Source: Rhodospirillaceae bacterium
Lineage (GTDB): Bacteria > Pseudomonadota > Alphaproteobacteria > Thalassobaculales > Thalassobaculaceae
Reading direction: 5' to 3'
Assembly: GCA_002730675.1 (NCBI GenBank)
Contig: PCAV01000059.1
Location: forward strand, 2,175-7,799
DNA: 5,625 bases
The translations under genes were made by a program, and so were the position numbers. A model generated the notes under the pieces. It did not search any database and was not told the DNA's origin. It saw only the letters and a list, made by a program, of their open reading frames with translations. Positions within the stretch are counted from its first letter, which is position 1. Each line of letters opens with the position of its first letter. This document shows positions 1 to 5,625 of this stretch, in pieces.

Positions 1-270
1 CAGGCAAATTGCGCATTTTGCCACGGGGATAAGCTCCAGGGTCAACCGCACTGGGATAAAACATATATTGAGGGGAAACGACCTGCCCCTCCGTTGAACG
101 CTTCTGGCAATATAGCGTTGCTTTCAAATCGAGAGCTTTTTGAAATTACGAAATATGGAGGCCAACCCTTTGCTCCGCCAGGCTATATAAATGAAATGCC
201 GGCTTTTGAAATGCTTCTAAAAGATAGTGAGATATGGGCTATTCTAGCTTTTTTGAGGGCGGAATTTTAG
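1..270 (+). CDS. Class I cytochrome c, C-terminal part (5' end outside the window)
   Basis: The open frame runs in from the left edge and stops at a TAG at 268-270, giving 89 visible residues. Residues 4-8 read CAFCH, the CXXCH site that binds haem c covalently. A later MPAF (Met66 in this numbering) sits where class I cytochromes place the methionine axial ligand, followed by a predicted helix ending EIWAILAFLRAEF, typical of the C-terminal helix of monohaem cytochromes. The PAPPLNASGN stretch (28-37) resembles small alphaproteobacterial cytochromes of the 'cytochrome c family protein' kind. Such proteins are exported and carry electrons in the periplasm or at the membrane. The signal peptide and anything N-terminal lie upstream, so it could also be the end of a larger multidomain protein. 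The partner oxidase or dehydrogenase is not visible. Family call is firm; specific role is unknown. Confidence 0.88.
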   Translation, partial: QANCAFCHGDKLQGQPHWDKTYIEGKRPAPPLNASGNIALLSNRELFEITKYGGQPFAPPGYINEMPAFEMLLKDSEIWAILAFLRAEF

Positions 271-329
271 ATGTATTGATATTATAGATAGAGAAGCTTT
301 GGTTCGACATTTGAAATTGGAGCAAAAAA

Positions 330-719
330 ATGGTTAAGGACTGTAATGACAATGATATCCAAGAGATAGTTAGCTTACTTGGACAGTACTTTGACGGTCT
401 TTATGAAGGAGATACGAACAAGTTTGAAAATGTTTTCCACGAAAGCGCGCATCTTTATTCATCAGATGGCACAAAGATTGACGATTGGGAAAGGTCGTTC
501 TATTTTGAGATGATTAAGAAACGTGCATCTCCATTGGCGCAGAACTTACCCCGGCATGATAAGATTGTTTCGGTAAACAAATCTGGGCCATCAACCGCAA
601 TGGCGGTAGTTAATTGTGCTATCCCACCAAAGTATTTCACCGACTATTTAACAATATTGAAAACCTCAGATGGATGGAGGATTATTTCAAAAACTTTCCA
701 TACTGATATTCACGATTAA
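330..719 (+). CDS. NTF2-like (SnoaL-fold) protein, putative lumazine-binding type
   Basis: This complete 129-residue protein has no signal peptide or membrane segment and is probably cytoplasmic. It has the size and layout of the cone-shaped NTF2-like fold. An N-terminal helix leads into YFDGLYEGD (20-28), then FHESAHLY (36-43). The C-terminal strands contain FTDYLTILKTSDGWRI (103-118) and end in KTFH (121-124). That pattern matches proteins annotated as 'nuclear transport factor 2 family' or 'putative lumazine-binding' (Pfam Lumazine_bd_2, from memory). Members are diverse: some are enzymes, others bind small ligands, and most of this subgroup have no known reaction. The ATG at 330 is supported by a GGAG at 319-322, seven bases upstream. 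The gene follows the cytochrome c gene by 59 bases on the same strand, so co-transcription is possible, and it converges on argG with 10 bases between stops. Substrate and role cannot be read from the sequence. Confidence 0.8.
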   Translation: MVKDCNDNDIQEIVSLLGQYFDGLYEGDTNKFENVFHESAHLYSSDGTKIDDWERSFYFEMIKKRASPLAQNLPRHDKIVSVNKSGPSTAMAVVNCAIPPKYFTDYLTILKTSDGWRIISKTFHTDIHD

Positions 720-722
720 AGT

Positions 723-745
723 AAAACGATCATTTTCCATCGTCT
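723..745 (-). terminator. Weak hairpin at the argG stop codon, possible terminator
   Basis: On the - strand, AGACGAT (745-739) can pair with ATCGTTT (730-724), with one G-T wobble and an 8-base loop. A run of four T (726-723) overlaps and follows the 3' arm. The stem is short and has only two G-C pairs, and it overlaps the argG TGA stop. It lies in the 10-base gap between convergent genes, where a terminator is expected. It may be chance. Confidence 0.25.
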
Positions 746-1950
746 AACATCATTTTATTTAAACGTAACCGCAATGCGTTGAGCCGAATAAACCCATGGG
801 CGTCAGCATGATCGTAATCGGCTGCTCCTTGCTCAAATGTTACATAATCCGCTGAATAGAGACTTTTCTCGGACTTTCTTCCGACAACAATCGTGTTACC
901 CTTATATAACTTTAAGCGAACGGTACCATTGACATTTCTTTGGCTAAAATCTATCGCTGATTGAAGCATCTCCCGTTCAGGTGAATACCAAAATCCATTG
1001 TATATCAGTTCAGCATAACGAGGCATTAATTCATCTTTCAAGTGTGCCATGCCTCTGTCCAGAGTTAAACTTTCGATGGCGCGATGAGCGACATGTAAAA
1101 TTGTGCCGCCCGGCGTTTCATACAAACCGCGATTTTTCATACCAACAAAACGGTTTTCTACTAAATCAAGACGTCCTATACCATTTTCCTTTCCAAATTG
1201 ATTTAGCTGCGACAGAAGATTGGCTGGGCTAAGAGCTGTGCCATTAATTTTGGTTGCATCTCCCTTATCAAAACCAATTTCAATATAAGTTGGTTTATCG
1301 GGTGCATCTTCCGGAGCTATAGTACGCGAATAAATAAACTCTTCTGCCTCAATCCAGGGATCTTCCAAAATTTTTCCTTCACTAGACGCATGTAGAAGAT
1401 TGGCGTCTACGGAAAAGGGTGCTTCGCCGCGCTTATCTTTTGCTATCGGAATTTGTCTCGACTCTGCGTACTGGATTAAGTCCTGGCGCCCCTGAAAATC
1501 CCATTCGCGCCAGGGGGCTATGATTTTTATATGCGGATTTAATGCATAGTAACAAAGTTCAAAGCGGACCTGATCATTTCCTTTGCCGGTTGCGCCGTGG
1601 GCAACAGCATCGGCGCCCGTCATTTTTGCTATTTCAATTTGTCTTTTAGCTATAAGCGGTCGAGCAATGGATGTTCCAAGAAGGTACGTACCTTCATAAA
1701 CTGTGTTGGCTCTGAACATTGGAAAAACAAAATCGCGAACAAATTCTTCTCTCAGGTCCTCTATGAAGATTTCCTTTATCCCTAGCAGTTTTGCTTTTTC
1801 GCGAGCAGGCTCTATATCCTCTCCTTGTCCAAGGTCAGCTGTAAAGGTGACAACTTCACAACCATAGTTATCTTGGAGCCATTTAAGGATAATAGATGTG
1901 TCCAACCCCCCGGAGTAGGCAAGAACCACCTTTTTTACTTCGTTGCTCAT
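730..1950 (-). CDS. argG: Argininosuccinate synthase
   Basis: ArgG joins citrulline and aspartate, using ATP, to form argininosuccinate, AMP and pyrophosphate. This is the next-to-last step of arginine synthesis and takes place in the cytoplasm, normally as a homotetramer. The 406-residue protein is the usual length for the bacterial type I enzyme. The N-terminal nucleotide-binding domain carries the ATP-pyrophosphatase P-loop SGGLDTS (13-19), then [12 protein letters not shown] (89-100) and the signature [13 protein letters not shown] (119-131). The synthetase domain contains [13 protein letters not shown] (180-192) and [20 protein letters not shown] (263-282), whose Glu265 and Tyr277 fit the family's citrulline-binding positions. 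The C-terminal helix involved in tetramerisation (about 386-399) is present, with a short charged tail. No key residue appears lost. The ATG at 1950 is preceded by GGAG (1959-1956), five bases away. It lies 126 bases downstream of ybbP on the same strand, but a separate promoter is likely. argH is not in the window. I see no clear arginine-repressor box. Confidence 0.98.
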   Translation of the reverse strand: MSNEVKKVVLAYSGGLDTSIILKWLQDNYGCEVVTFTADLGQGEDIEPAREKAKLLGIKEIFIEDLREEFVRDFVFPMFRANTVYEGTYLLGTSIARPLIAKRQIEIAKMTGADAVAHGATGKGNDQVRFELCYYALNPHIKIIAPWREWDFQGRQDLIQYAESRQIPIAKDKRGEAPFSVDANLLHASSEGKILEDPWIEAEEFIYSRTIAPEDAPDKPTYIEIGFDKGDATKINGTALSPANLLSQLNQFGKENGIGRLDLVENRFVGMKNRGLYETPGGTILHVAHRAIESLTLDRGMAHLKDELMPRYAELIYNGFWYSPEREMLQSAIDFSQRNVNGTVRLKLYKGNTIVVGRKSEKSLYSADYVTFEQGAADYDHADAHGFIRLNALRLRLNKMMLDDGK

Positions 1951-1997
1951 GTAATCTCCAAATTCTATCGTTGTAATAAATTTTTTAGCGGCATGGG

Positions 1998-2017
1998 ATT
2001 ATAGGGGTAAGTGTCAA
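1998..2017 (-). promoter_or_regulatory. Candidate argG promoter with odd spacing
   Basis: On the - strand a consensus TATAAT lies at 2003-1998, about 48 bases before the argG start codon, which would give a leader of roughly 40 bases. A consensus TTGACA lies at 2017-2012, but only 8 bases separate the two boxes instead of about 17. They therefore cannot serve as a normal sigma-70 pair. Most likely TATAAT is the real -10, working with a poor -35 further upstream (about 2021-2026, GTGGCG on the - strand). Confidence 0.4.
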
Positions 2018-2049
2018 AAACGCCACACCTAGTTTTCTTCTTACTTAGC

Positions 2050-2077
2050 AAAACTCAACCAAAATTCATTCTTGGTT
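2050..2077 (-). terminator. Weak hairpin after ybbP, possible terminator
   Basis: On the - strand AACCAA (2077-2072) pairs perfectly with TTGGTT (2062-2057) around a 9-base loop, and GAGTTTT follows, with four T at 2053-2050. The stem is six pairs with two G-C, so it should be inefficient. The 5' arm begins at the last base of the ybbP TAA stop. If it works at all, some transcripts would read on into argG. Confidence 0.25.
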
Positions 2078-4617
2078 TAGGAACTAGCTAGCACACGCCC
2101 TGCTTTTAAGGACAGAGATCTCCAAGTGCTTCCTAAGCCAAGTAGGATCATAATTAATAAACTTATTCCAAGCGTGAATAAAATAACACTAAAGTCTATT
2201 TGAAAGTCACTGCGCATAATTTTCGTAAGTATAAGCCAACTTATTATCACCGATATAACAGTCGCGAGCACAGCGGAAATGCAAGAAAGCAGAAAATACT
2301 CACTCAAATACAAAAAAAGTATCCGCATTCGCGACATCCCAAGTACTTTATAAATTGTTGCGTCATATCGTCGTTTTTGCTGTTGGGTCGCAAGAGCACT
2401 AGCTAGGACTAGGATTCCGCTTATAAGTGTAAAAGCTGAGGTGGTCCTGATTGTAAATCCAACCGTGGAGATGATGTCTTGCGCATTTTTGATTGCGTCT
2501 TTTACACTGATCGAAGAGACGTTAGTCAAAGTATCTGTCACCTTATTACGAACTTTCTCGGCAAAACCTATCCCCGAGGCGTAGACAGCCGCTACTATAC
2601 TATGGGGAGCTGCTTCCAGGGTTCCTGGTGAGAATATGAAAACAAAATTCATCTGAAGATTGGACCAATCGATATAACGCAGATTTGCTATTTTTGCTTT
2701 GATCTCTCTTCCTAAAATATTGAATGTGATAGTATCCCCTATGTCTAAATTAAGACCACGGGCGACATTAGCTCCCATTGAAATAAGAGGTTCCCCCGAG
2801 TAGTCGTCTGGCCACCATTTTCCTGAGACTATTTTTGCGTTTGTTGGCTTTTTAGAAGCATATGTAAGCCCTCTATCCCCTCTCACAGCCCAGGCTATAT
2901 CTTGCCTTGGCTTCACATTTTTAGTTGGTGTGCCATTAATGGCTACCACACGTCCTCTAGTCATTGGTGTCTTCTCCACCTTTGTAACGCCCGGCGAGGT
3001 ATTTATTAGTTGCATAAAGGTCTCATTTTGATGCGGTTGTATATCTATAAAAAAATACGCAGGGGCTACCTTCGGTATATCGCTACTGAGCCGTCTACTC
3101 AAATTTTCTTCTACCAAAGCGACAGTCAGTAACAATGTTAAACCACAGCCAAGGGATAAAATAATTCCGGTTGTTAGATTTCCGGGTCGAATGATGTTCG
3201 ATAGTACCAGCCGGAAAAAACTTAGCTGTAAGTGCGTTAATCTAAAACACAAGAATTTGGTTGCACTGGAGCCCAGCAAAAACATACAAAACAGCACAGC
3301 GACGCCGATTACAAAGAAAAAGGTGAGTCTCTGGTCATTGTTGTTTAGGATAGATATAAGCGCTAAGCACAAAAAAGCGCCTAAAACCCAAATCAAAAAC
3401 TTAGTTGGGGTTTTAGAGATATCACGCGTTGTGGAGGATCGAAATAAGTAGCCGGGTTTTATCCGCGTCGTTTTTGCTAAAGGTAACAGTGTAAAAATAA
3501 AAGTAATCAAAAATCCGTAAACAAAACCAAGAACAAGAGGTTTAAAGAAAATAGCGGAAGGCAAAGTAATTGGTATCGCTTTTGATATTAAATCCGACGT
3601 TGCCTTAGGTATTAAAGCTCCTAAAGTAATACCGACTATAATACAAAAAACGCCCACCACTAGCATTTGAGTAAAGTAGATTTGGAATACTAGTTTGTCG
3701 TCGCCGCCCAAACATTTTAATGTCGCGATCGCAGAAACGCGTTGTTCCAGATAGTTTCTAGCAGAGTTCCCAATACCCAATCCGCCTACGATTAGAGTAG
3801 TAAAGGCAATGAGTGTTAAAAATTGGGTAACTTGATTATTAAAACGATCGAAGCCAGGTACCGCGTTGTCGGTTGTTCGTATTCTCCAACCAACGGATGG
3901 GTACTTTTTATTAAGGTTGTTGATAATTTGGTCGGCTGAAGCGCGCTCTTTTAGACGAATTTTGTAAATGTATTTTATGAGGCTACCCTCAACGACGAGT
4001 CCGGTTTTTTTGAGTGCTTCAGAGTGAATAAGAACGCGTGGGCCGAATGTTGTAAAACGAATGATCCGGTCGGGTTCACTCTCTAACTCCGCTGTAATAA
4101 CGAAAGAAGTACCTCCAATTTGGATTTGGTCCCCGACATTAAGATGTAATCGCTGTAATAAAGCCTTGTCCACAATTGCGCCAAAATTTCCTGTAGTTGG
4201 TCGTAGAGCAGCGTCGAGATTGATATTAGGTTTCAGAGTAAGTGTGCCCACCAGCGGATAAAAATCGTCCACAGACTTAAGTTCAACAAGTGTTCGTTTT
4301 TCGCGTTGTAATGGGCGTGCCATTGCCCGCAAAGTATTTAACTGGGAAGTAGGTCCTATTTGTTCTAGAAAATTTATAATTGCTGGTGAAAGAGGGCGGT
4401 GCGAAAGCTCAATTGATATGTCGCCACCTAGGAGACTACGCGCATTATTATTTACTCCCGACGATAAACTTGCTGAAATTGACCCAATGCCTGTGATTGT
4501 TGCAACGCCGAGTATTAAACATGCTGCAAATATCTTAAAGTTACCTTTGGTACCTCTCAATTCTCGTAAAGCTAGCGTCACATAAATTGGCAACCAAGTT
4601 TGAAAGATATAAAACAT
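2077..4617 (-). CDS. ybbP: ABC transporter permease, FtsX/MacB superfamily, YbbP type
   Basis: This inner-membrane protein of 846 residues is close to the size of E. coli YbbP (about 800). About ten hydrophobic segments can be placed: near 28-50, 263-283, 313-337, 357-379, 407-424, 431-450, 481-501, 724-745, 772-796 and 808-829. Large soluble, presumably periplasmic, parts lie after the first (about 51-260) and seventh (about 502-720). This is the layout of the two-module FtsX permeases. The repeated FtsX motif is visible twice: EQRVSAIATLKCLGG (291-305) and KRRYDATIYKVLGMSR (748-763), each facing the ATPase. The N-terminal LALRELRGTKGNFKIFAACL (15-34) resembles alphaproteobacterial homologues. 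Relatives (MacB, LolCE, FtsX) turn ATP hydrolysis in the cytoplasm into movement of their periplasmic parts. The ATG at 4617 lies 15 bases after the ATPase stop, with a weak GAGAA site, so the two are co-transcribed and likely coupled. Paired with YbbA and the divergent TesA, a role in handling lipid or other hydrophobic molecules is inferred, not shown. Confidence 0.93.
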   Translation of the reverse strand: MFYIFQTWLPIYVTLALRELRGTKGNFKIFAACLILGVATITGIGSISASLSSGVNNNARSLLGGDISIELSHRPLSPAIINFLEQIGPTSQLNTLRAMARPLQREKRTLVELKSVDDFYPLVGTLTLKPNINLDAALRPTTGNFGAIVDKALLQRLHLNVGDQIQIGGTSFVITAELESEPDRIIRFTTFGPRVLIHSEALKKTGLVVEGSLIKYIYKIRLKERASADQIINNLNKKYPSVGWRIRTTDNAVPGFDRFNNQVTQFLTLIAFTTLIVGGLGIGNSARNYLEQRVSAIATLKCLGGDDKLVFQIYFTQMLVVGVFCIIVGITLGALIPKATSDLISKAIPITLPSAIFFKPLVLGFVYGFLITFIFTLLPLAKTTRIKPGYLFRSSTTRDISKTPTKFLIWVLGAFLCLALISILNNNDQRLTFFFVIGVAVLFCMFLLGSSATKFLCFRLTHLQLSFFRLVLSNIIRPGNLTTGIILSLGCGLTLLLTVALVEENLSRRLSSDIPKVAPAYFFIDIQPHQNETFMQLINTSPGVTKVEKTPMTRGRVVAINGTPTKNVKPRQDIAWAVRGDRGLTYASKKPTNAKIVSGKWWPDDYSGEPLISMGANVARGLNLDIGDTITFNILGREIKAKIANLRYIDWSNLQMNFVFIFSPGTLEAAPHSIVAAVYASGIGFAEKVRNKVTDTLTNVSSISVKDAIKNAQDIISTVGFTIRTTSAFTLISGILVLASALATQQQKRRYDATIYKVLGMSRMRILFLYLSEYFLLSCISAVLATVISVIISWLILTKIMRSDFQIDFSVILFTLGISLLIMILLGLGSTWRSLSLKAGRVLASS

Positions 4618-4632
4618 TGATAGTTCTCTATG

Positions 4633-5343
4633 TCAGTTTTCTGAGAGTAGGCCGTCTAGCATAGAGAGGGTGCGGCTACATTTTTTTGCAAGATGCTGAT
4701 CATGTGTAATGAGTATAAGTGTAGCTCCATATGAAGCTTGAAGATCGAAAAGAAGATTTATGGTCGCCTCGCCAGTCTTTTCATCTAAGTTACCGGTCGG
4801 TTCATCAGCAAGTAGTATTTTTGGCTTTTTGACAAAAGCACGTGCAATGGCAATGCGCTGCTGCTCACCTCCTGATAATTGGTCTGGGTAATGTGCCTCT
4901 CGATCTAATAAATTGACAAGTTCGAGCCCTTTTCGTGCTTGAGAAAACGCATTTTCCTCTCCAGCCATCTCAAGTGGCAGTGCTACGTTCTCTAGGGCCG
5001 TCATATTCGGTATTAATCTAAAGGCCTGGAATACGATACCGACGTTATCTCGTCTAAATCGAGCAAGTTGATCTTCTGACAGATTAGTGAGATCGTTATT
5101 TGAAATGAGAATTTTGCCAGAACTTATTGCTTCGATTCCGGCGATCACCATTAAAAGTGAGGTCTTACCAGCGCCTGATGGGCCAACTATACTTACACTA
5201 TCGCCTGCACATATTTTTAAATTTATACCCTTTAATATGTTCACTTTACCGGCGCCGCTTTCAAGATCTAGCTTTACTTTATCTAAAGTGATCAGGGGAA
5301 CCCCCTCCTTTTGTTGGATATTCTGAGTATTTATAGAGGCCAT
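4633..5343 (-). CDS. ybbA: ABC transporter ATP-binding protein, YbbA type
   Basis: This is the ATPase partner of the downstream permease, belonging to the MacB/LolD/FtsE branch. Numbered from the ATG at 5343 (236 residues; E. coli YbbA has about 228), it has Walker A GPSGAGKT (54-61), a Q-loop in GIVFQAFRL (Gln106), the ABC signature LSGGEQQR (156-163), Walker B ILLADEP with catalytic Glu181, the D-loop NLD (185-187) and the switch histidine in LITHD (His214). All are intact, so an active, cytoplasmic ATPase is expected, working as a dimer. The frame remains open upstream to a GTG at 5382 and includes another ATG at 5376, which would add 13 or 11 residues. I prefer 5343 because GAAGGA lies before it at 5361-5356, whereas the upstream starts have no ribosome site and would crowd the divergent promoter. 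The 12-base spacing is longer than ideal, so the start is uncertain. The stop lies 15 bases before ybbP. Confidence 0.93.
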   Translation of the reverse strand: MASINTQNIQQKEGVPLITLDKVKLDLESGAGKVNILKGINLKICAGDSVSIVGPSGAGKTSLLMVIAGIEAISSGKILISNNDLTNLSEDQLARFRRDNVGIVFQAFRLIPNMTALENVALPLEMAGEENAFSQARKGLELVNLLDREAHYPDQLSGGEQQRIAIARAFVKKPKILLADEPTGNLDEKTGEATINLLFDLQASYGATLILITHDQHLAKKCSRTLSMLDGLLSEN

Positions 5344-5355
5344 ATCGTAAATTTT

Positions 5356-5361
5356 TCCTTC
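5356..5361 (-). promoter_or_regulatory. Ribosome binding site deciding the ybbA start
   Basis: GAAGGA on the - strand lies 12 bases before the ATG at 5343. It is the only good Shine-Dalgarno match among the three in-frame candidate starts (GTG 5382, ATG 5376, ATG 5343). The spacing is long, which weakens but does not remove the case for the internal start. Confidence 0.45.
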
Positions 5362-5380
5362 GCTTGTCTTTACCATTATC

Positions 5381-5390
5381 ACTTATAAGT
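5381..5390. promoter_or_regulatory. Perfect 10-base palindrome in the ybbA/tesA divergent promoter region
   Basis: ACTTATAAGT is its own reverse complement. It presents the -10-like hexamer TATAAG on both strands: + strand 5384-5389 toward tesA and - strand 5387-5382 toward ybbA. On the - strand a poor -35 (CTTGCG, 5409-5404) lies 16 bases upstream of it. On the + strand the best -35-like match (CTTGTC, 5363-5368) is 15 bases upstream. It could be a shared divergent -10 region, a small operator, or chance in AT-rich DNA. Confidence 0.3.
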
Positions 5391-5428
5391 TTGTAGGATC
5401 AGACGCAAGAAGATATGGGATCAATTAG

Positions 5429-5625
5429 ATGCAGATCAAACAAATATTTTTAGTTCTTTTCTTTGGCGGGCTCGTTTCATTGCATGTTTTGACGCCCTGG
5501 GGATGCCTTGCTACAGAAATTAAAATTCTTGCTCTTGGCGATTCTTTGATAGCAGGCTATGGACTTGAAGAAAAAGATCACTTTACAACGCAGTTACAGA
5601 AGAAACTAAAAAACGAAGGGCTTAA
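5429..5625 (+). CDS. tesA: Periplasmic GDSL esterase / lysophospholipase, TesA (arylesterase) type, N-terminal part
   Basis: The first 65 residues are present and the gene runs off the right edge. A basic start (MQIK) and a hydrophobic stretch (6-22) form a signal peptide, with likely cleavage after Cys-Leu-Ala at 26-28, so the enzyme should act in the periplasm. The mature part opens with EIKILALGDSLIAGYGLEEK: block I of the SGNH/GDSL hydrolases, with Ser39 as the nucleophile. The GDSL-x-x-GYGL form is typical of TesA, also called thioesterase I/lysophospholipase L1, and of alphaproteobacterial arylesterases. The remaining blocks and the Asp-His pair lie beyond the window. PWGC (23-26) ends in a cysteine but is a poor lipobox, so a lipoprotein is unlikely. 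The ATG at 5429 has a weak GGGA at 5417-5420. Being divergent from ybbAP, as in E. coli, supports the TesA call over other GDSL esterases. Confidence 0.9.
   Translation, partial: MQIKQIFLVLFFGGLVSLHVLTPWGCLATEIKILALGDSLIAGYGLEEKDHFTTQLQKKLKNEGL

Noticed and set aside
271..329. Possible promoter in the gap between the cytochrome c and NTF2-like genes
   Set aside because: TATTAT/TATAGAT-like stretches occur near 280-290, but no matching -35 at normal distance was found and the region is simply AT-rich. Co-transcription from upstream is equally plausible.
981..1785. Open frames on the + strand inside argG (981-1232 and 1597-1785)
   Set aside because: They lie antisense to a clearly real, conserved enzyme gene, have compositionally odd translations with no recognisable motif, and no convincing ribosome site.
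1951..2076. A riboswitch, T-box or arginine-repressor operator upstream of argG
   Set aside because: The leader inferred from the candidate -10 is only about 40 bases, too short for a structured riboswitch, and no paired imperfect-palindrome Arg boxes could be recognised.
2200..4261. Open frames on the + strand inside ybbP (2200-2406, 3191-3451, 4061-4261)
   Set aside because: They are antisense to the permease, short, and rich in residues expected from the reverse of hydrophobic codons. No family resemblance was seen.
5087..5326. Open frame on the + strand inside ybbA
   Set aside because: It covers the antisense of the Walker A region and has no independent support. It is explained by the conserved gene on the other strand.
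5429..5510. TesA as a lipoprotein because of a cysteine at residue 26
   Set aside because: The residues before it (Thr-Pro-Trp-Gly) do not fit a lipobox, and a conventional cleavage site two residues later explains the segment better.

Overview
The window is a gene-dense stretch of a moderately AT-rich Gram-negative bacterial chromosome. The proteins look alphaproteobacterial: the argininosuccinate synthase sequence, the two-part FtsX-type permease, and a secreted arylesterase-type TesA divergent from the transporter. That assignment rests on remembered family resemblance, not on a search. The even base composition, short intergenic gaps and modest size of every gene would fit a free-living aquatic lineage, but genus or order cannot be fixed from here. 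I see no tRNA, rRNA, insertion sequence, CRISPR array or phage gene.

Layout, left to right. (1) The 3' end of a class I cytochrome c gene on the + strand (1-270), entering the window just before its CXXCH haem site. (2) After 59 bases, a small + strand gene for an NTF2-like/SnoaL-fold protein of the 'putative lumazine-binding' type (330-719). (3) Converging on it with a 10-base gap, argG on the - strand (730-1950), complete and with intact catalytic motifs. (4) A 126-base gap (1951-2076) holding the likely argG promoter and a weak hairpin at the end of the transporter operon. (5) A two-gene - strand operon for an ABC transporter of the YbbAP type: the 846-residue permease (2077-4617), preceded by its ATPase (4633 to 5343 or 5382). 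(6) A short divergent promoter region. (7) The 5' end of a + strand GDSL esterase/lysophospholipase gene of the TesA/arylesterase type (5429 to the window end), with a signal peptide.

How the genes fit together. The transporter pair and the divergent esterase form the ybbA-ybbP/tesA neighbourhood that is also known from E. coli. The sensible reading is a functional unit at the inner membrane and periplasm: YbbA hydrolyses ATP, YbbP transmits the stroke across the membrane without necessarily moving a substrate through it, and TesA hydrolyses ester or thioester lipids on the periplasmic side. argG is metabolically unrelated (arginine synthesis) and probably has its own promoter, though leaky read-through from ybbAP is possible. 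The cytochrome c and NTF2-like genes may be co-transcribed; their shared role, if any, is not evident.

I found no clear sign of a previously undescribed system. The points most worth a second look are the divergent promoter with a perfect palindrome, the start codon of the ATPase, the oddly spaced promoter-like boxes before argG, and the uncharacterised NTF2-like protein.
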